A DNA stretch of 64,000 bases, taken from positions 1 through 64,000 of the IMG/VR virus record IMGVR_UViG_3300047550_003584; one strand, written 5' to 3'. This stretch comes from a virus. Both the position numbers and the translations under genes were made by a program. The notes beneath the pieces are model-generated. The model was not told the DNA's origin. It made no database searches and saw only the letters and a list, made by a program, of their open reading frames with translations. This document shows, one piece after another, positions 1-8,458 of the stretch. Every line of letters begins with the position of its first letter. Positions within the stretch are counted from its first letter, which is position 1.

Positions 1-757
1 GAGCCTCATCTTCGTACACAGGGTACGGACCCTCAGGACCGAAGAACTTCAGCGTGTAATCGCTCAGGACATCGGGGTTGGTCAGGATCTCGTTGTAAGC
101 CAGATTCTCTTGGTGCTCGGCAACAGAAAACTCGGCATAACGCTGCATGACATCTTGGGCCTTAGTGCCCCAGGCAACAGCGCTATCCAGCATCCCTTCC
201 AGTTGAAGGGCGTAGTTATTTAGGATTGCGGGTGCTTCTACCCCGTACGCGTCTACCACGTGGCGCGTTTCCGGACTCCACTGGAGCAGATCCGCCACGT
301 CCGCCAAGGACTGAACCGAGTAGGTTTGGGAAGAGTTGGGCGAGGAGATCTGGTTGGGTGACCAGGTCTGCTGAGCCGATTGTTGCGTAGCTGGGTTGCT
401 GTACTGCTGGCCGTAATTGGCTGGAGCGTATTGAGTCGTCTGAGACGGTTGACCCTGGAACGGGGATTGAACTGGTGCGCTCAGCAGATTCACCACCTTG
501 TTGAACGCCGACTCCCAGGGGTTGCTGCTCGGAGCTTCCGGTTGGGATTGGGGGGCGTACTGCGTAGGGGCTGATTGGTAATTGGGGGCCGCCTGAGGCA
601 CCGCTTGGGGGTAACTGGTACCCACTTGATACGCCACTGGAGCCGGGCTCTGTGCCGCCTGGTAATTGACCGGGGCTGGAGCCACGTAGCTGCTTGGAGC
701 CACCGCTGCCGGGACTTGGCTCGTCTGTGGGATCGATTGGACGGTAGCGTCCTGCAT
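1..757 (-). CDS. Pro/Gln-rich virion assembly (scaffold-like) protein, partial
   Basis: This reading frame is open to the left window edge. ATG at 757 is preceded by a good AGGAG at about 8 nt, so the start is firm. The first ~140 residues are low complexity (Q, P, A, S, Y, N); after that comes an ordered part with WSPETRHVV and an acidic end with FFGPEGPYPVYEDEA. The position directly after the portal suggests a scaffold or capsid-assembly role, as in podovirus gene order; this is inference and no family was recognised. Its first 542 nt overlap the 3' end of the portal frame in another phase. Confidence 0.75.
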   Translation of the reverse strand, partial: MQDATVQSIPQTSQVPAAVAPSSYVAPAPVNYQAAQSPAPVAYQVGTSYPQAVPQAAPNYQSAPTQYAPQSQPEAPSSNPWESAFNKVVNLLSAPVQSPFQGQPSQTTQYAPANYGQQYSNPATQQSAQQTWSPNQISSPNSSQTYSVQSLADVADLLQWSPETRHVVDAYGVEAPAILNNYALQLEGMLDSAVAWGTKAQDVMQRYAEFSVAEHQENLAYNEILTNPDVLSDYTLKFFGPEGPYPVYEDEA

Positions 758-2504
758 AACTCATCTCCTTTTGTAGAGCTTCTAAGGTTCGATACAGATA
801 TGGAGTTAAGTCCAATCTTGGATCCGCAGCCATCGGAAGATCCGGTGCTTGCGGGTGAGGAGTCTGCATCATGCCCCCCACTAAGCGAGCGAATTGAGAG
901 TATGCACCCTGTAATTCGTTCACCATCCTGAATGGGAACCCAGATAACATCTCGGCCCGTTCCTCATCCGTCTTAGACGGGAAGAGGTATTTCAGTGCTT
1001 CAATGCTATCAACACCTAACTCCTGAAGGTTGCGTACCACGATGGAGTTGTTAAGGATGTCCTGTGTGGAATCCTCATAAACAGGTCCCAGCCAACGCCA
1101 CAAAATAGTGACGTCACCATCTGGAATCAAACCAATGACATTAGGTGGAATCTGTTGTGCTTCCACACAAGCCATCATAAGTTTTTTAAGTTGCTCGTTG
1201 TATTGCTTCTCTGCTGCTTCATAACCAGCTTCATCTTCAGGCGAAGCATCTGGCGCTAGATCTACGGGCTTTTCAAGTCCTGCCGCCGATGCAAGTGTCG
1301 CCTTGAATAATTGCTCCTCTTGGTAAATAATCAATTCAAAACAACGACACAGGCCGTGAGTGTAGATAGCATTTGCTTTTTTCTTTGATGTTGCAGCAAC
1401 ACGTCCAAACAATGATTTGTACTCAGTTGCTGTCACACCAGCAGAAATCGATAGTTCGTCTACACCACCAAGGGCGGTACGAATCTCTTCTCGGTACTGA
1501 CGAGCAAATGCGTTTTGATCGCCAGTGATTGCATCTGGGACGATATAGCCAACACGATCGTTTGGTTCCAGGTTTGCGATAACGCGTGGAACACGGATCT
1601 GACCATCAACACCACGGCTGACAGGATCAGCCTTAAACATCGACCGACTCATCGGTGATGGACTTGTAAAGCCAGAGTTTGCAGCAATAGAAGGACGCTG
1701 GACAATAGCATCTCCCCCTGCCTCCATAAGGTCAGTCTTGGGGCGAGATGACAGAAGCGTTGGGTTACCAAAGAAGGTGATATTCTTTCGCATCGTACGC
1801 ATCATTTCGTCATGCGTACAAATGTGATTGGCTAGTGCGTCAAATTCACCAGTGCCCTCCGAAGAGAAACCTTGGGGATTATTGATAATTTCAACGCATG
1901 GAATGAAGCCAAGGCTATTTTTAAACGTCTTGGTATGACCGGTCAGTGCATAGGTCGGCATCTCAAACGACATCTCGGAATCCGAGTGCGTCTCTTCAAT
2001 CTCTCTTGGCTTAATTGAAAGTCTGATGTAACGCTTTGCACCAGGACTACCAGTGGTTAAACCGCCTGTCAACGATGTAGTTGCAAGTTGATCACCAAAG
2101 CCATTGGCCTTGCGTACCTTATAGCTATAGATGATTACAACTTCATCAAGCTCACCGTCAACGTTGTAGTACGCGCGATATTCGTGCTCGCGGAAATAGT
2201 AGAGGCGATAATTTTGTTTTGTAGGGCGAATGTAGAAAAGGCCTTTGCCATCACACAGGAAGTACTCCCAGATTGAATCCAGGCGTGTATCGAGTTTGTT
2301 GTACTTGGCTACACGATCGATAAAGTCTTTGCGCTGGTTACCAAAGTTATCTTGAGATGGGAAAAATTCAACCCCTTGGCGGATTCCAAAGAGTTTCATC
2401 TGTGCAATGTGAGACGCGACAACGCCAGTGTCTACAACAACGTCACTATCTTTATCGAGATAGGCGTTGATGATTTCCTGAAGCCTGGCTTTAGCGTCTG
2501 CCAT
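216..2504 (-). CDS. portal protein with overlapping C-terminal extension
   Basis: 762 residues. The first ~560 residues are ordered and have the composition and place of a head-tail connector (portal): upstream of the assembly gene and in the block that includes TerL. Portals form the dodecameric ring through which DNA is packaged. From about residue 583 the protein becomes P/G/S-rich (SPGSGG, PGGTEPGSSG), exactly where the next gene begins in another frame. No stop occurs in the portal frame until 216, so either the extension is real and overprinted or an indel in the sequence removed the proper stop near 770. Portal identity is by overall character and context, not by one diagnostic motif. 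Confidence 0.75.
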   Translation of the reverse strand: MADAKARLQEIINAYLDKDSDVVVDTGVVASHIAQMKLFGIRQGVEFFPSQDNFGNQRKDFIDRVAKYNKLDTRLDSIWEYFLCDGKGLFYIRPTKQNYRLYYFREHEYRAYYNVDGELDEVVIIYSYKVRKANGFGDQLATTSLTGGLTTGSPGAKRYIRLSIKPREIEETHSDSEMSFEMPTYALTGHTKTFKNSLGFIPCVEIINNPQGFSSEGTGEFDALANHICTHDEMMRTMRKNITFFGNPTLLSSRPKTDLMEAGGDAIVQRPSIAANSGFTSPSPMSRSMFKADPVSRGVDGQIRVPRVIANLEPNDRVGYIVPDAITGDQNAFARQYREEIRTALGGVDELSISAGVTATEYKSLFGRVAATSKKKANAIYTHGLCRCFELIIYQEEQLFKATLASAAGLEKPVDLAPDASPEDEAGYEAAEKQYNEQLKKLMMACVEAQQIPPNVIGLIPDGDVTILWRWLGPVYEDSTQDILNNSIVVRNLQELGVDSIEALKYLFPSKTDEERAEMLSGFPFRMVNELQGAYSQFARLVGGMMQTPHPQAPDLPMAADPRLDLTPYLYRTLEALQKEMSYAGRYRPIDPTDEPSPGSGGSKQLRGSSPGQLPGGTEPGSSGVSSGYQLPPSGASGGPQLPISPYAVRPPIPTGSSEQQPLGVGVQQGGESAERTSSIPVPGSTVSDDSIRSSQLRPAVQQPSYATIGSADLVTQPDLLAQLFPNLLGSVLGGRGGSAPVESGNAPRGRRVRGRSTRNPK

Positions 2505-2537
2505 TATCTATTCTTGTGTTAATTAAAGCTTAGCAGT

Positions 2538-2897
2538 TCAAGAAACAGTTTTGCCACCAATACCTATCAATGGTGTGCTTTGCGCAAAATATTGTCCAGG
2601 AATTGTGTCACCGACCATTGGATAAGCCTGGGACACCAATCCACCAACATTACCAACATTACCAAGTCCTGCCATCGGCAATTGAGGACCGGTACGACGC
2701 AAAAAAATCTCACGTTCATTGGGATTATCTGTGCCCATTCCTTTGTTATAGATTTTTTGTTGTTTTGATTCTCTTTTGAAAGACTCTGGGTTAATGGCAC
2801 TGCCTGCGCCGCCCATAAAATTTCCACCAGCCACAAAATTTCCTGGTGCTCCAGGAACATTGGCCATGCCACTGTAAGTTATGCCGCCGTAAAACAT
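2538..2897 (-). CDS. Gly-rich hypothetical virion protein
   Basis: 119 residues with a G/N/A-rich start (MFYGGITYSGMANVPG) and a charged middle (ESFKRESKQQK). It lies between portal and AbrB-like genes in the same orientation. The style matches the small glycine-rich proteins further along the virion operon. No family recognised. Confidence 0.65.
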   Translation of the reverse strand: MFYGGITYSGMANVPGAPGNFVAGGNFMGGAGSAINPESFKRESKQQKIYNKGMGTDNPNEREIFLRRTGPQLPMAGLGNVGNVGGLVSQAYPMVGDTIPGQYFAQSTPLIGIGGKTVS

Positions 2898-2922
2898 CTA
2901 ACCACCTATCGATCTTTTTATT

Positions 2923-3105
2923 TTACTCTTCTATAACCTCGTAGCCAGCAGCGTCATTTACTTTACTAAGCACAATGCCGTTACTGCGTACGTCCCAGTT
3001 GAGGATATCGCCTTCTTGCCAGCCCAAATCTTCGATCACCTCGTCAGGAAGAACGATGTACTGATCTCCGTTTTCGTCCTCCTGGACCTCAAGGATGTAG
3101 CTCAT
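2923..3105 (-). CDS. AbrB/SpoVT-type swapped-hairpin DNA-binding protein
   Basis: 60 residues matching the SpoVT_AbrB fold: a first strand, then QYIVLPDEVIEDLGWQEGDIL, the conserved LP-x-x-V/I-x-x-x-L-G-W-x-x-G-D pattern, then a second strand. Such proteins dimerise and bind DNA as regulators or antitoxins. The ATG overlaps the stop of the upstream gene (ATGA), implying translational coupling. No toxin partner is seen, so a regulator is likelier than a toxin-antitoxin pair. An acidic tail follows the domain. Confidence 0.8.
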   Translation of the reverse strand: MSYILEVQEDENGDQYIVLPDEVIEDLGWQEGDILNWDVRSNGIVLSKVNDAAGYEVIEE

Positions 3106-3407
3106 TTACTGTCAAGCATCTTATCGATCAGTTTATCAAGCTTATTATTGATTTCGCGAAAATTGTCATGCATATCTTGAATTTCTCTTAAGAAGTCAAC
3201 CTTTAACACATACTCCAATGGCATTCGTTTTAGATCTTCTTCCAAAACATCAATCCTTCGTTTTTGTGACCCGATGTAACTATATGCTTGTTGGACCTGA
3301 TCGTTATATCGATTCAAGATTTTAGATGCGGCCCAACCACCGCCTGTAATAGCCGATATAACGGCTGTCAAGCCGATGGCCAAGTATTCGGGTCCCACCA
3401 CAAACAA
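3102..3407 (-). CDS. membrane-anchored coiled-coil protein
   Basis: 101 residues. One N-terminal membrane segment (about residues 8-28, YLAIGLTAVISAITGGGWAA) is followed by a charged helix and coiled coil to the end (IDVLEEDLKRM, FREINNKLDKLIDKM). This layout fits a holin-like or spanin-like protein or a membrane-anchored structural factor; family not recognised. Translationally coupled to the AbrB-like gene downstream. Confidence 0.7.
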   Translation of the reverse strand: MFVVGPEYLAIGLTAVISAITGGGWAASKILNRYNDQVQQAYSYIGSQKRRIDVLEEDLKRMPLEYVLKVDFLREIQDMHDNFREINNKLDKLIDKMLDSK

Positions 3408-3429
3408 TGCTTTTTTCTAATTCTAAAGT

Positions 3430-4956
3430 TTAGTAATCAAGTTGAAGCTGCCCCTTACGCATCAATCCTGTCAGCAAATAAACCAAGGCGTCAACGCAAT
3501 CATCATGACTACTAACGCCAAAGTTAGTCAACTCTTCAAACATAGCTGTAAAGTTGCGGAAACGATTGAAGATAATCTTGCGGTCTTCAAACATGCCCAT
3601 GCAACCACGGAAACGCGCCAGTTTATCGGCACGGAATCCCTTGACGGCATGCCAATTTAAGTTATACAGGCTCTCGTTGGTGAGACATACACGTTTGAAA
3701 TCGGCCTCTAGAGACGCCTGGTACGCAACCGCCTCACTCCAGATGTCACACGTGGAGTAAGTCGGGAAGTAATGGCCGCCTTCATCTTTGCCAAGGATCG
3801 ACCAATCATTGAGCAACTCCTTGAGGGCATCTAGTTTTTCTAAGTTGCCCATGACGCGTAGACGCCTGTAATCAATGATGTGGATCTGGTCGCCAATGCG
3901 ACCACCAAGGACCATGACGGTGTAATCATTCTTTTCTTTTGTTCCAACCGAAAGGTCAACCCCGATACCAAGAGAATCAAACTCCGTTGCAATCTCAGCC
4001 TTGACAATCAGCTCTGGCGCCAACGACAACTCGTTTTGCCTGATGACTTGATTCATGTACTGAAACGAGAAAGCAATTGGTGCTTGTCGTTTCTTTTCCT
4101 TTAGATAATCCAAGGACCACATCGATGGCCAATACGACATCTCATCCCCAGTCTTGGGATCATTGATGATGGCGGAAAGCACAATTTGCAACCAATTGTT
4201 CTGTGGGTTGAATGTTGTGGCATGAATGTCATCATGTCTGAAGCGCGTACCAAGGCAAATCGCCCGGCCCCCTTCAAACATGGTGGGTGCAATCACAGCA
4301 TTCCAGTTGTCCTGCATCTGTTTCCGAATGTCAGGGTTGGAGATGTCCGCAGCAGATTTGATGGCGTCATCAATGATGACCAGATGTGAGCGTTTGGAAG
4401 TCACCGAACCTTTGAGGCCTGCAGCGCAGAGTGTGAATTGTTCCTCACCAGTGGTATCGATGCCTGCAAACTTATGGTCAATGGACCAGTACTCATTACT
4501 GGTGACGTTCTTTAGAAGGCGTACGGTTGGAAAGACTTCTTGGTATCGCTTGCTTTCAATGATACGTTTGATGGTTGCTGATTTTGATCGTGCGATATCA
4601 ACCGTGTACGACAAGTACAGGATCTGTAGCGGCAGCTTGGCTGCTGTATGAACGCCAATAGCCCAAGCGGTAAACAAACCTAAGACTGTTGATTTGGCAG
4701 AACCACGGGGTGCCAGGAGATCAACGTTTGGTCCAGCAATCTTTCGCAGGCAGCTACTGTCTTCGTTGGTAACAAAGTGACGATGCCATTCTTTATGGTG
4801 ATCAGCCGGAGGTTTATCTGCTACGTACTCACAAAAGAATCCAAAATCTTCCCTTGCTTTTTCCAGGGATTCAAGATTGCGTGGGATTCGGATTTGTTGC
4901 CTGCGAGCAGCCGCTTGTGCGTTACGGCGGTATGCAAGATGTTGGTAAGCAGGCAC
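3430..4956 (-). CDS. terL: terminase large subunit
   Basis: 508 residues, the usual TerL length. The ATPase shows Walker A in LLAPRGSAKSTVLG (residues ~80-95) and Walker B in HLVIIDDAIKS (~190-200). The C-terminal RNase H-like nuclease has GVDLSVG (first Asp) and HDDCVDALVYLL (last Asp pair). TerL cuts and pumps genomic DNA into proheads through the portal. Start ATG 4956. It sits between portal and small-subunit candidate. Confidence 0.95.
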   Translation of the reverse strand: MPAYQHLAYRRNAQAAARRQQIRIPRNLESLEKAREDFGFFCEYVADKPPADHHKEWHRHFVTNEDSSCLRKIAGPNVDLLAPRGSAKSTVLGLFTAWAIGVHTAAKLPLQILYLSYTVDIARSKSATIKRIIESKRYQEVFPTVRLLKNVTSNEYWSIDHKFAGIDTTGEEQFTLCAAGLKGSVTSKRSHLVIIDDAIKSAADISNPDIRKQMQDNWNAVIAPTMFEGGRAICLGTRFRHDDIHATTFNPQNNWLQIVLSAIINDPKTGDEMSYWPSMWSLDYLKEKKRQAPIAFSFQYMNQVIRQNELSLAPELIVKAEIATEFDSLGIGVDLSVGTKEKNDYTVMVLGGRIGDQIHIIDYRRLRVMGNLEKLDALKELLNDWSILGKDEGGHYFPTYSTCDIWSEAVAYQASLEADFKRVCLTNESLYNLNWHAVKGFRADKLARFRGCMGMFEDRKIIFNRFRNFTAMFEELTNFGVSSHDDCVDALVYLLTGLMRKGQLQLDY

Positions 4957-4986
4957 AATAAGTATTGTTCAGTGTATTACTGAATA

Positions 4987-5337
4987 CTACCTTATTCTTC
5001 GTTCTTGTTGCCCTTCTTCTGTTCCTTGTACTTGCGAGCTTTGTCCAGTGCTGCTTTCCTCTTTTCCTTGTCCGACATTTCGCTGCCGTCCTCCTTCTTG
5101 GCTTCCTTCTTTTTGAAGTGCTCCAGGAGTTCTGGCGGCATCTTGTTTTTGCTCATCTTGTTTATTGGCTTGTAAAGCGGCAATGACTTTTTCCCCGTCC
5201 GCTACTTTATCAATAATAGGCGTGGGACGACGAAAACCAGTTACACGCTCACGATTTTTTTGAAGTTGACGCGCAACATCAAATAACCGTCCGGCGATAT
5301 TCTCCCCGTATTGAGGTTGTGAAACTGGTTGATTCAT
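4987..5337 (-). CDS. hypothetical protein with nested downstream frame
   Basis: 116 residues; the first ~60 are ordinary (IAGRLFDVARQLQKNRERV), the rest is Q/E/G-rich. The second half coincides with a lysine-rich ORF in another frame (4992-5156), so the Q/E/G-rich tail may be no more than the shadow of AAG/GAA-rich codons. Start ATG 5337. No family recognised. Confidence 0.55.
   Translation of the reverse strand: MNQPVSQPQYGENIAGRLFDVARQLQKNRERVTGFRRPTPIIDKVADGEKVIAALQANKQDEQKQDAARTPGALQKEGSQEGGRQRNVGQGKEESSTGQSSQVQGTEEGQQERRIR
4992..5156 (-). CDS. small Lys/Glu-rich protein, nested in the upstream ORF
   Basis: 54 residues starting MSKNKMPPELLEHFKKK, highly charged and helical. The PPELL..FKKK opening resembles small proteins I recall beside cyanophage terminase genes (memory, not checked). 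It lies wholly inside the 3' half of the 4987-5337 frame, same strand, different phase. No clear Shine-Dalgarno sequence. Confidence 0.55.
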   Translation of the reverse strand: MSKNKMPPELLEHFKKKEAKKEDGSEMSDKEKRKAALDKARKYKEQKKGNKNEE

Positions 5338-5355
5338 CCTTCAAGTTTACTTGAT

Positions 5356-5973
5356 CTACTCTTCGAGCTGCATGTGCGCCCATACGCTCATTGACGCTTC
5401 TTCCAGGGGGACTTCAATCGGGTCGTCTTTGAAGATGGTAAGAAGTTCACGAATGGCACGATCAGCGCCAGCCATAAGCAAGCCCTTGCGATCCTTATTG
5501 GCCGTGCTCAGCTCAACCTGGGCAATAGTGCCACGCAATTCTTTTTGCATACCAGCGATGCGTGCAACGCCGGCATCACGTTTGACAATGCCGTCATCAA
5601 CATCCGCACGAAGCTTACGAATATCTTCCTGCATCTCTTCAATTTCATTCAAAAGAACTGCCCTGTGGTCAGGCTTGGGATAGTTCTTTTGTACCCATAA
5701 ATCACAACCTGCAATACTGCCTGTATATCCAAGGAATCGCGCATAAAGGTAGCACTCAATCACCGAGTAGTTTTCAGAGCAAAAACCCGTGAATGCTTCT
5801 TCGGTTGGTGCATCAAGATTGTCGACCCACTGGCCGAAAATCTCAATATCGATATGCCCTTTGGGACTGATTATAGTCTCGTGCTTCGTCTTCCTGAGCG
5901 AAGCGCTGGGCTTGAGCTGCTGTCTCACGTTGTTGTTCACCAGAGGTTCCAATGGTTGCACGTTGCTGAGCAC
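5356..5973 (-). CDS. candidate terminase small subunit
   Basis: 205 residues, GTG at 5973. An N-terminal helical part (FTGFCSENYSVIECYLYARFLGYTG) could be a DNA-binding helix-turn-helix, followed by a long coiled coil (LLNEIEEMQEDIRKLRADV) and an acidic C-terminus. This order, helix-turn-helix then coiled coil, and the place just upstream of terL support TerS, the DNA-recognition subunit of packaging. The start is uncertain: the frame overlaps the upstream ORF by 131 nt and no ATG lies nearer. Confidence 0.6.
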   Translation of the reverse strand: MLSNVQPLEPLVNNNVRQQLKPSASLRKTKHETIISPKGHIDIEIFGQWVDNLDAPTEEAFTGFCSENYSVIECYLYARFLGYTGSIAGCDLWVQKNYPKPDHRAVLLNEIEEMQEDIRKLRADVDDGIVKRDAGVARIAGMQKELRGTIAQVELSTANKDRKGLLMAGADRAIRELLTIFKDDPIEVPLEEASMSVWAHMQLEE

Positions 5974-6139
5974 CTTCTTCCTTCATCTTTTCCTTGGTGG
6001 AACCAACGGAAACATCTTGAAAGATCTTAACGGCAGATGCAGCTTTACGAGCTTTTTCCTCGTCAAACAGTAGATCGTACGGATCAAGATTTTCGGGTGT
6101 TTCCCAATCAGATGAGGTACCCGTATAGGAGGATGTCAT
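5843..6139 (-). CDS. hypothetical polar helical protein
   Basis: 98 residues, acidic start (DPYDLLFDEEKARKAAS), then Q/R/E-rich helix (AQAQRFAQEDEARDYNQ). ATG overlaps the upstream stop as ATGA. Its last 131 nt overlap the TerS-like frame. No family recognised; a virion assembly factor by context. Confidence 0.65.
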   Translation of the reverse strand: MTSSYTGTSSDWETPENLDPYDLLFDEEKARKAASAVKIFQDVSVGSTKEKMKEEGAQQRATIGTSGEQQRETAAQAQRFAQEDEARDYNQSQRAYRY

Positions 6140-6306
6140 TTTTGAACCTCTTCTTTTTCAGGGCCAAACGCTGACTCACCCAGATCTTCTTCTGGTTTTA
6201 CTTTGGACTCAAGCTTGTTTTTTGCATATCGATAGGCTACATCTGCAGCCTGACGATAACGGTTGAATTCAGCTTGTTCAGTTGAGCCAGCGTTATCAGC
6301 CTTCAT
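6136..6306 (-). CDS. small hypothetical protein
   Basis: 56 residues, charged and helical: EFNRYRQAADVAYRYAKNK then an acidic tail (KPEEDLGESAFGPEKEE). ATG at 6306; the stop overlaps the next ATG (ATGA), which supports a real coupled gene. No family recognised. Confidence 0.65.
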   Translation of the reverse strand: MKADNAGSTEQAEFNRYRQAADVAYRYAKNKLESKVKPEEDLGESAFGPEKEEVQK

Positions 6307-6310
6307 GGCA

Positions 6311-6583
6311 TCAGAAGTTGGTCATCATGCTGGCGAGACCACCGGCCATGACGTCACGTTGGCGAGCACGGTTTGCCTGGGAAGCCTGACGCATCTTGGA
6401 GCCTTCAAGACGACCGATGAGAGTTTCAAAATCCTGAAGCTCAGCAGCAGACATACCGCCACCATACTTACGTGCCTCTTGAGCGTTCAAAATTTCTTGC
6501 ACTTCAGCAGGAGCCAGGCCGGCTGCCTCAAGTTGCTGCTTGGTTGCAGTGGTACGCGTAGGGGCGGTAAACGAATAAGCCAT
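6311..6583 (-). CDS. hypothetical virion-operon protein
   Basis: 90 residues, helical: ATKQQLEAAGLAPAEVQEIL and ELQDFETLIGRLEGSKMRQA. It is separated by 4 nt from the downstream small gene. No family recognised. Confidence 0.65.
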   Translation of the reverse strand: MAYSFTAPTRTTATKQQLEAAGLAPAEVQEILNAQEARKYGGGMSAAELQDFETLIGRLEGSKMRQASQANRARQRDVMAGGLASMMTNF

Positions 6584-6628
6584 TGATAAACTTCTTCAAA
6601 GTTATAAATTTATTTTAGCGCATTCATT

Positions 6629-7255
6629 TTAAAAGTTGAATGCACCCATGAGGCTGGCAAACATATTTGAACCCCGTTCAATATTGGCAATGTTCTTATA
6701 TCCCGCATTCACAATACCTTGAAGATCCAGCTTTCCTTTTACTTCCAGGCCTGTCACGGCAAGGTTGTTTTCATTGACTAGCTTTTGGCGTTCAGTCTGG
6801 CCAGCTTGACGAAGATTTTCAATTTCCTTCTGTATTTGAAGATTAGCGGCTTCTTTTGCCGCGTCATACATCGGTTGGTTTATTAAACCAGGAGGAATAG
6901 TTCCGGCGCCACCAGGTTGGGCTGAAGCAGAAGACGAGGAATTTTGTTGAGTATTTTGAGTTTGAGCTGACTGTGATGCAACTGATTGACCGCCTATAAC
7001 AACTGGGGTAAAACCCAGTGATCGTATAGCGCTTTCTTTTTCAGCAGGAGTCTGGCTAGACTGATAAATAGCTTGGATTTGTTGGGCGCTGCTTGCAAGC
7101 GAAGGTTGGGCGGCGTTGTTCGCAGACGAAGTTTGCCGTTCAACAACATTTCTTGCCTGTTCAGGACTTAAGCCTGTTTTGCCAGCAATATAAGATGCAC
7201 TATAGCCTTTAGCGTATAGCTTTCTTGCTTTTTCAAAATCTTTTGCAGATGACAT
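6629..7255 (-). CDS. virion-operon protein with N-terminal helix-turn-helix-like segment
   Basis: 208 residues. Residues ~5-40 (ARKLYAKGYSASYIAGKTGL) look like a small homeodomain-type helix-turn-helix; the middle (~45-130) is S/Q/A low complexity; the end is a helical segment (NLAVTGLEVKGKL) closing with a hydrophobic tail. Inside the virion block this is more likely structural than regulatory. Confidence 0.65.
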   Translation of the reverse strand: MSSAKDFEKARKLYAKGYSASYIAGKTGLSPEQARNVVERQTSSANNAAQPSLASSAQQIQAIYQSSQTPAEKESAIRSLGFTPVVIGGQSVASQSAQTQNTQQNSSSSASAQPGGAGTIPPGLINQPMYDAAKEAANLQIQKEIENLRQAGQTERQKLVNENNLAVTGLEVKGKLDLQGIVNAGYKNIANIERGSNMFASLMGAFNF

Positions 7256-7315
7256 ATCTGTAGGATTACTTTGCTTTGTTTTTATTTTAACAGCACGTCA
7301 GTAACAAAAAAATAA

Positions 7316-7936
7316 TCAGGCCGTGCCCAGCATTGAAGCGGTAATCTGTTTAACTGTATTCGGATCGTACTGGAAGAGACCGCGCAACAGCCGACCGCTA
7401 GATGGATCACGTGCTATTGGTCCCTTTTCTAATTCAAACATAAGATCGGCAGGTGTCTTAACCATATCCGAGGCAATCATCCCACTTCTTACAATGTCTG
7501 AAAAAGCCTCGGGGCTACGGACGTTGGTTGCTTTGGCAAGATTAATGTATTTTTGGAAAGCATCTTCAGGCATGGCCAAACCTTGTTGGCCGTATGCGTA
7601 AGAAGCTACATCACGATAGGGACCAGCTTCAAAATCAATAGGTGTTTTATAGCTTTTTGCTAATCGTTTTTCAATAAAAGGAGAAGCAAACTTTCCAGCA
7701 TAGCTTTGAAGAACACCTTCTCTGGCGCCAGGGGAGGCATAGGTTGCTACCTCTTTTAGAATTGCCTTTTTCTGTGCTTTTGTAGGCTTTATTTGTTTTT
7801 CAGCATAGCCACCAAGTAAATTCATGAGCTTTGAAGGCTCATAGGTAGGTACGTCATTTCCTCCGAAGAGGCCACCCAAAAAAGATCCGCCTGCGCTAGA
7901 GGCAAGACCTAGTCCAATAGCTGAAAACGGATCCAT
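7316..7936 (-). CDS. virion-associated protein, glycine-rich N-terminus
   Basis: 206 residues. The start (GLGLASSAGGSFLGGLFGG) is glycine-rich and mildly hydrophobic, a recurrent style of the virion genes here, and resembles ejected internal virion proteins with membrane-active ends. The rest is helical with no recognised family. Confidence 0.65.
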   Translation of the reverse strand: MDPFSAIGLGLASSAGGSFLGGLFGGNDVPTYEPSKLMNLLGGYAEKQIKPTKAQKKAILKEVATYASPGAREGVLQSYAGKFASPFIEKRLAKSYKTPIDFEAGPYRDVASYAYGQQGLAMPEDAFQKYINLAKATNVRSPEAFSDIVRSGMIASDMVKTPADLMFELEKGPIARDPSSGRLLRGLFQYDPNTVKQITASMLGTA

Positions 7937-7984
7937 GTATTTTATAAAACCTTACACGTTATCTGTATTTTAACCGAAATGATT

Positions 7985-8455
7985 TTATACAGGAGAATAA
8001 GAGAAAGCACCAAAGCTGCCATATTTACCTGCAAGGTCTGGAAGATTAGCTTTAGCCAAAGAAAGCCTGTACGGCCCTATATTATTTGCAACCTGTGCTC
8101 CACGAATTGGGCCTAATAAAGAACGGGATTGATCCCAGTTTTGCGCCAAAATATCTTTACCAACCCCAGCATCAAACATTGCATTTTGAGCTGCAAATTG
8201 ATTTTCGGCTGCAGCGTTTAAATTCTTTTGTTCAATAGCATTGGCAAATGATTGTGCGGCGTTAAGGCCCATCATCATGCCGCCCATGTTGCCAAATGCG
8301 CCCGTTGCAACATTGCCGCCGTAAGAAGGGGCAGCGCCACCAAAGCCACCAACATTCAGGCCGCCGTAACCGCCAAATGGACTATTGGCTAAATTTGAAC
8401 CAACTTGACCAAAAGCACCGGTAGTATCGATACCAAAACCACTTGACCAATTCAT
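7985..8455 (-). CDS. glycine/asparagine-rich virion protein
   Basis: 156 residues. The first 70 are G/N/A-rich (SPFGGYGGLNVGGFGGAAPS), then a helical segment (MMMGLNAAQSFANAIEQKN). Same composition class as its neighbours. No family recognised. Confidence 0.65.
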   Translation of the reverse strand: MNWSSGFGIDTTGAFGQVGSNLANSPFGGYGGLNVGGFGGAAPSYGGNVATGAFGNMGGMMMGLNAAQSFANAIEQKNLNAAAENQFAAQNAMFDAGVGKDILAQNWDQSRSLLGPIRGAQVANNIGPYRLSLAKANLPDLAGKYGSFGAFSYSPV

Positions 8456-8458
8456 GAT

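Noticed and set aside
380-931. Plus-strand ORFs opposite the portal and assembly genes
   Set aside because: They are frame shadows of the minus-strand genes, rich in Arg/Leu/Ser, with no leader or conserved features.
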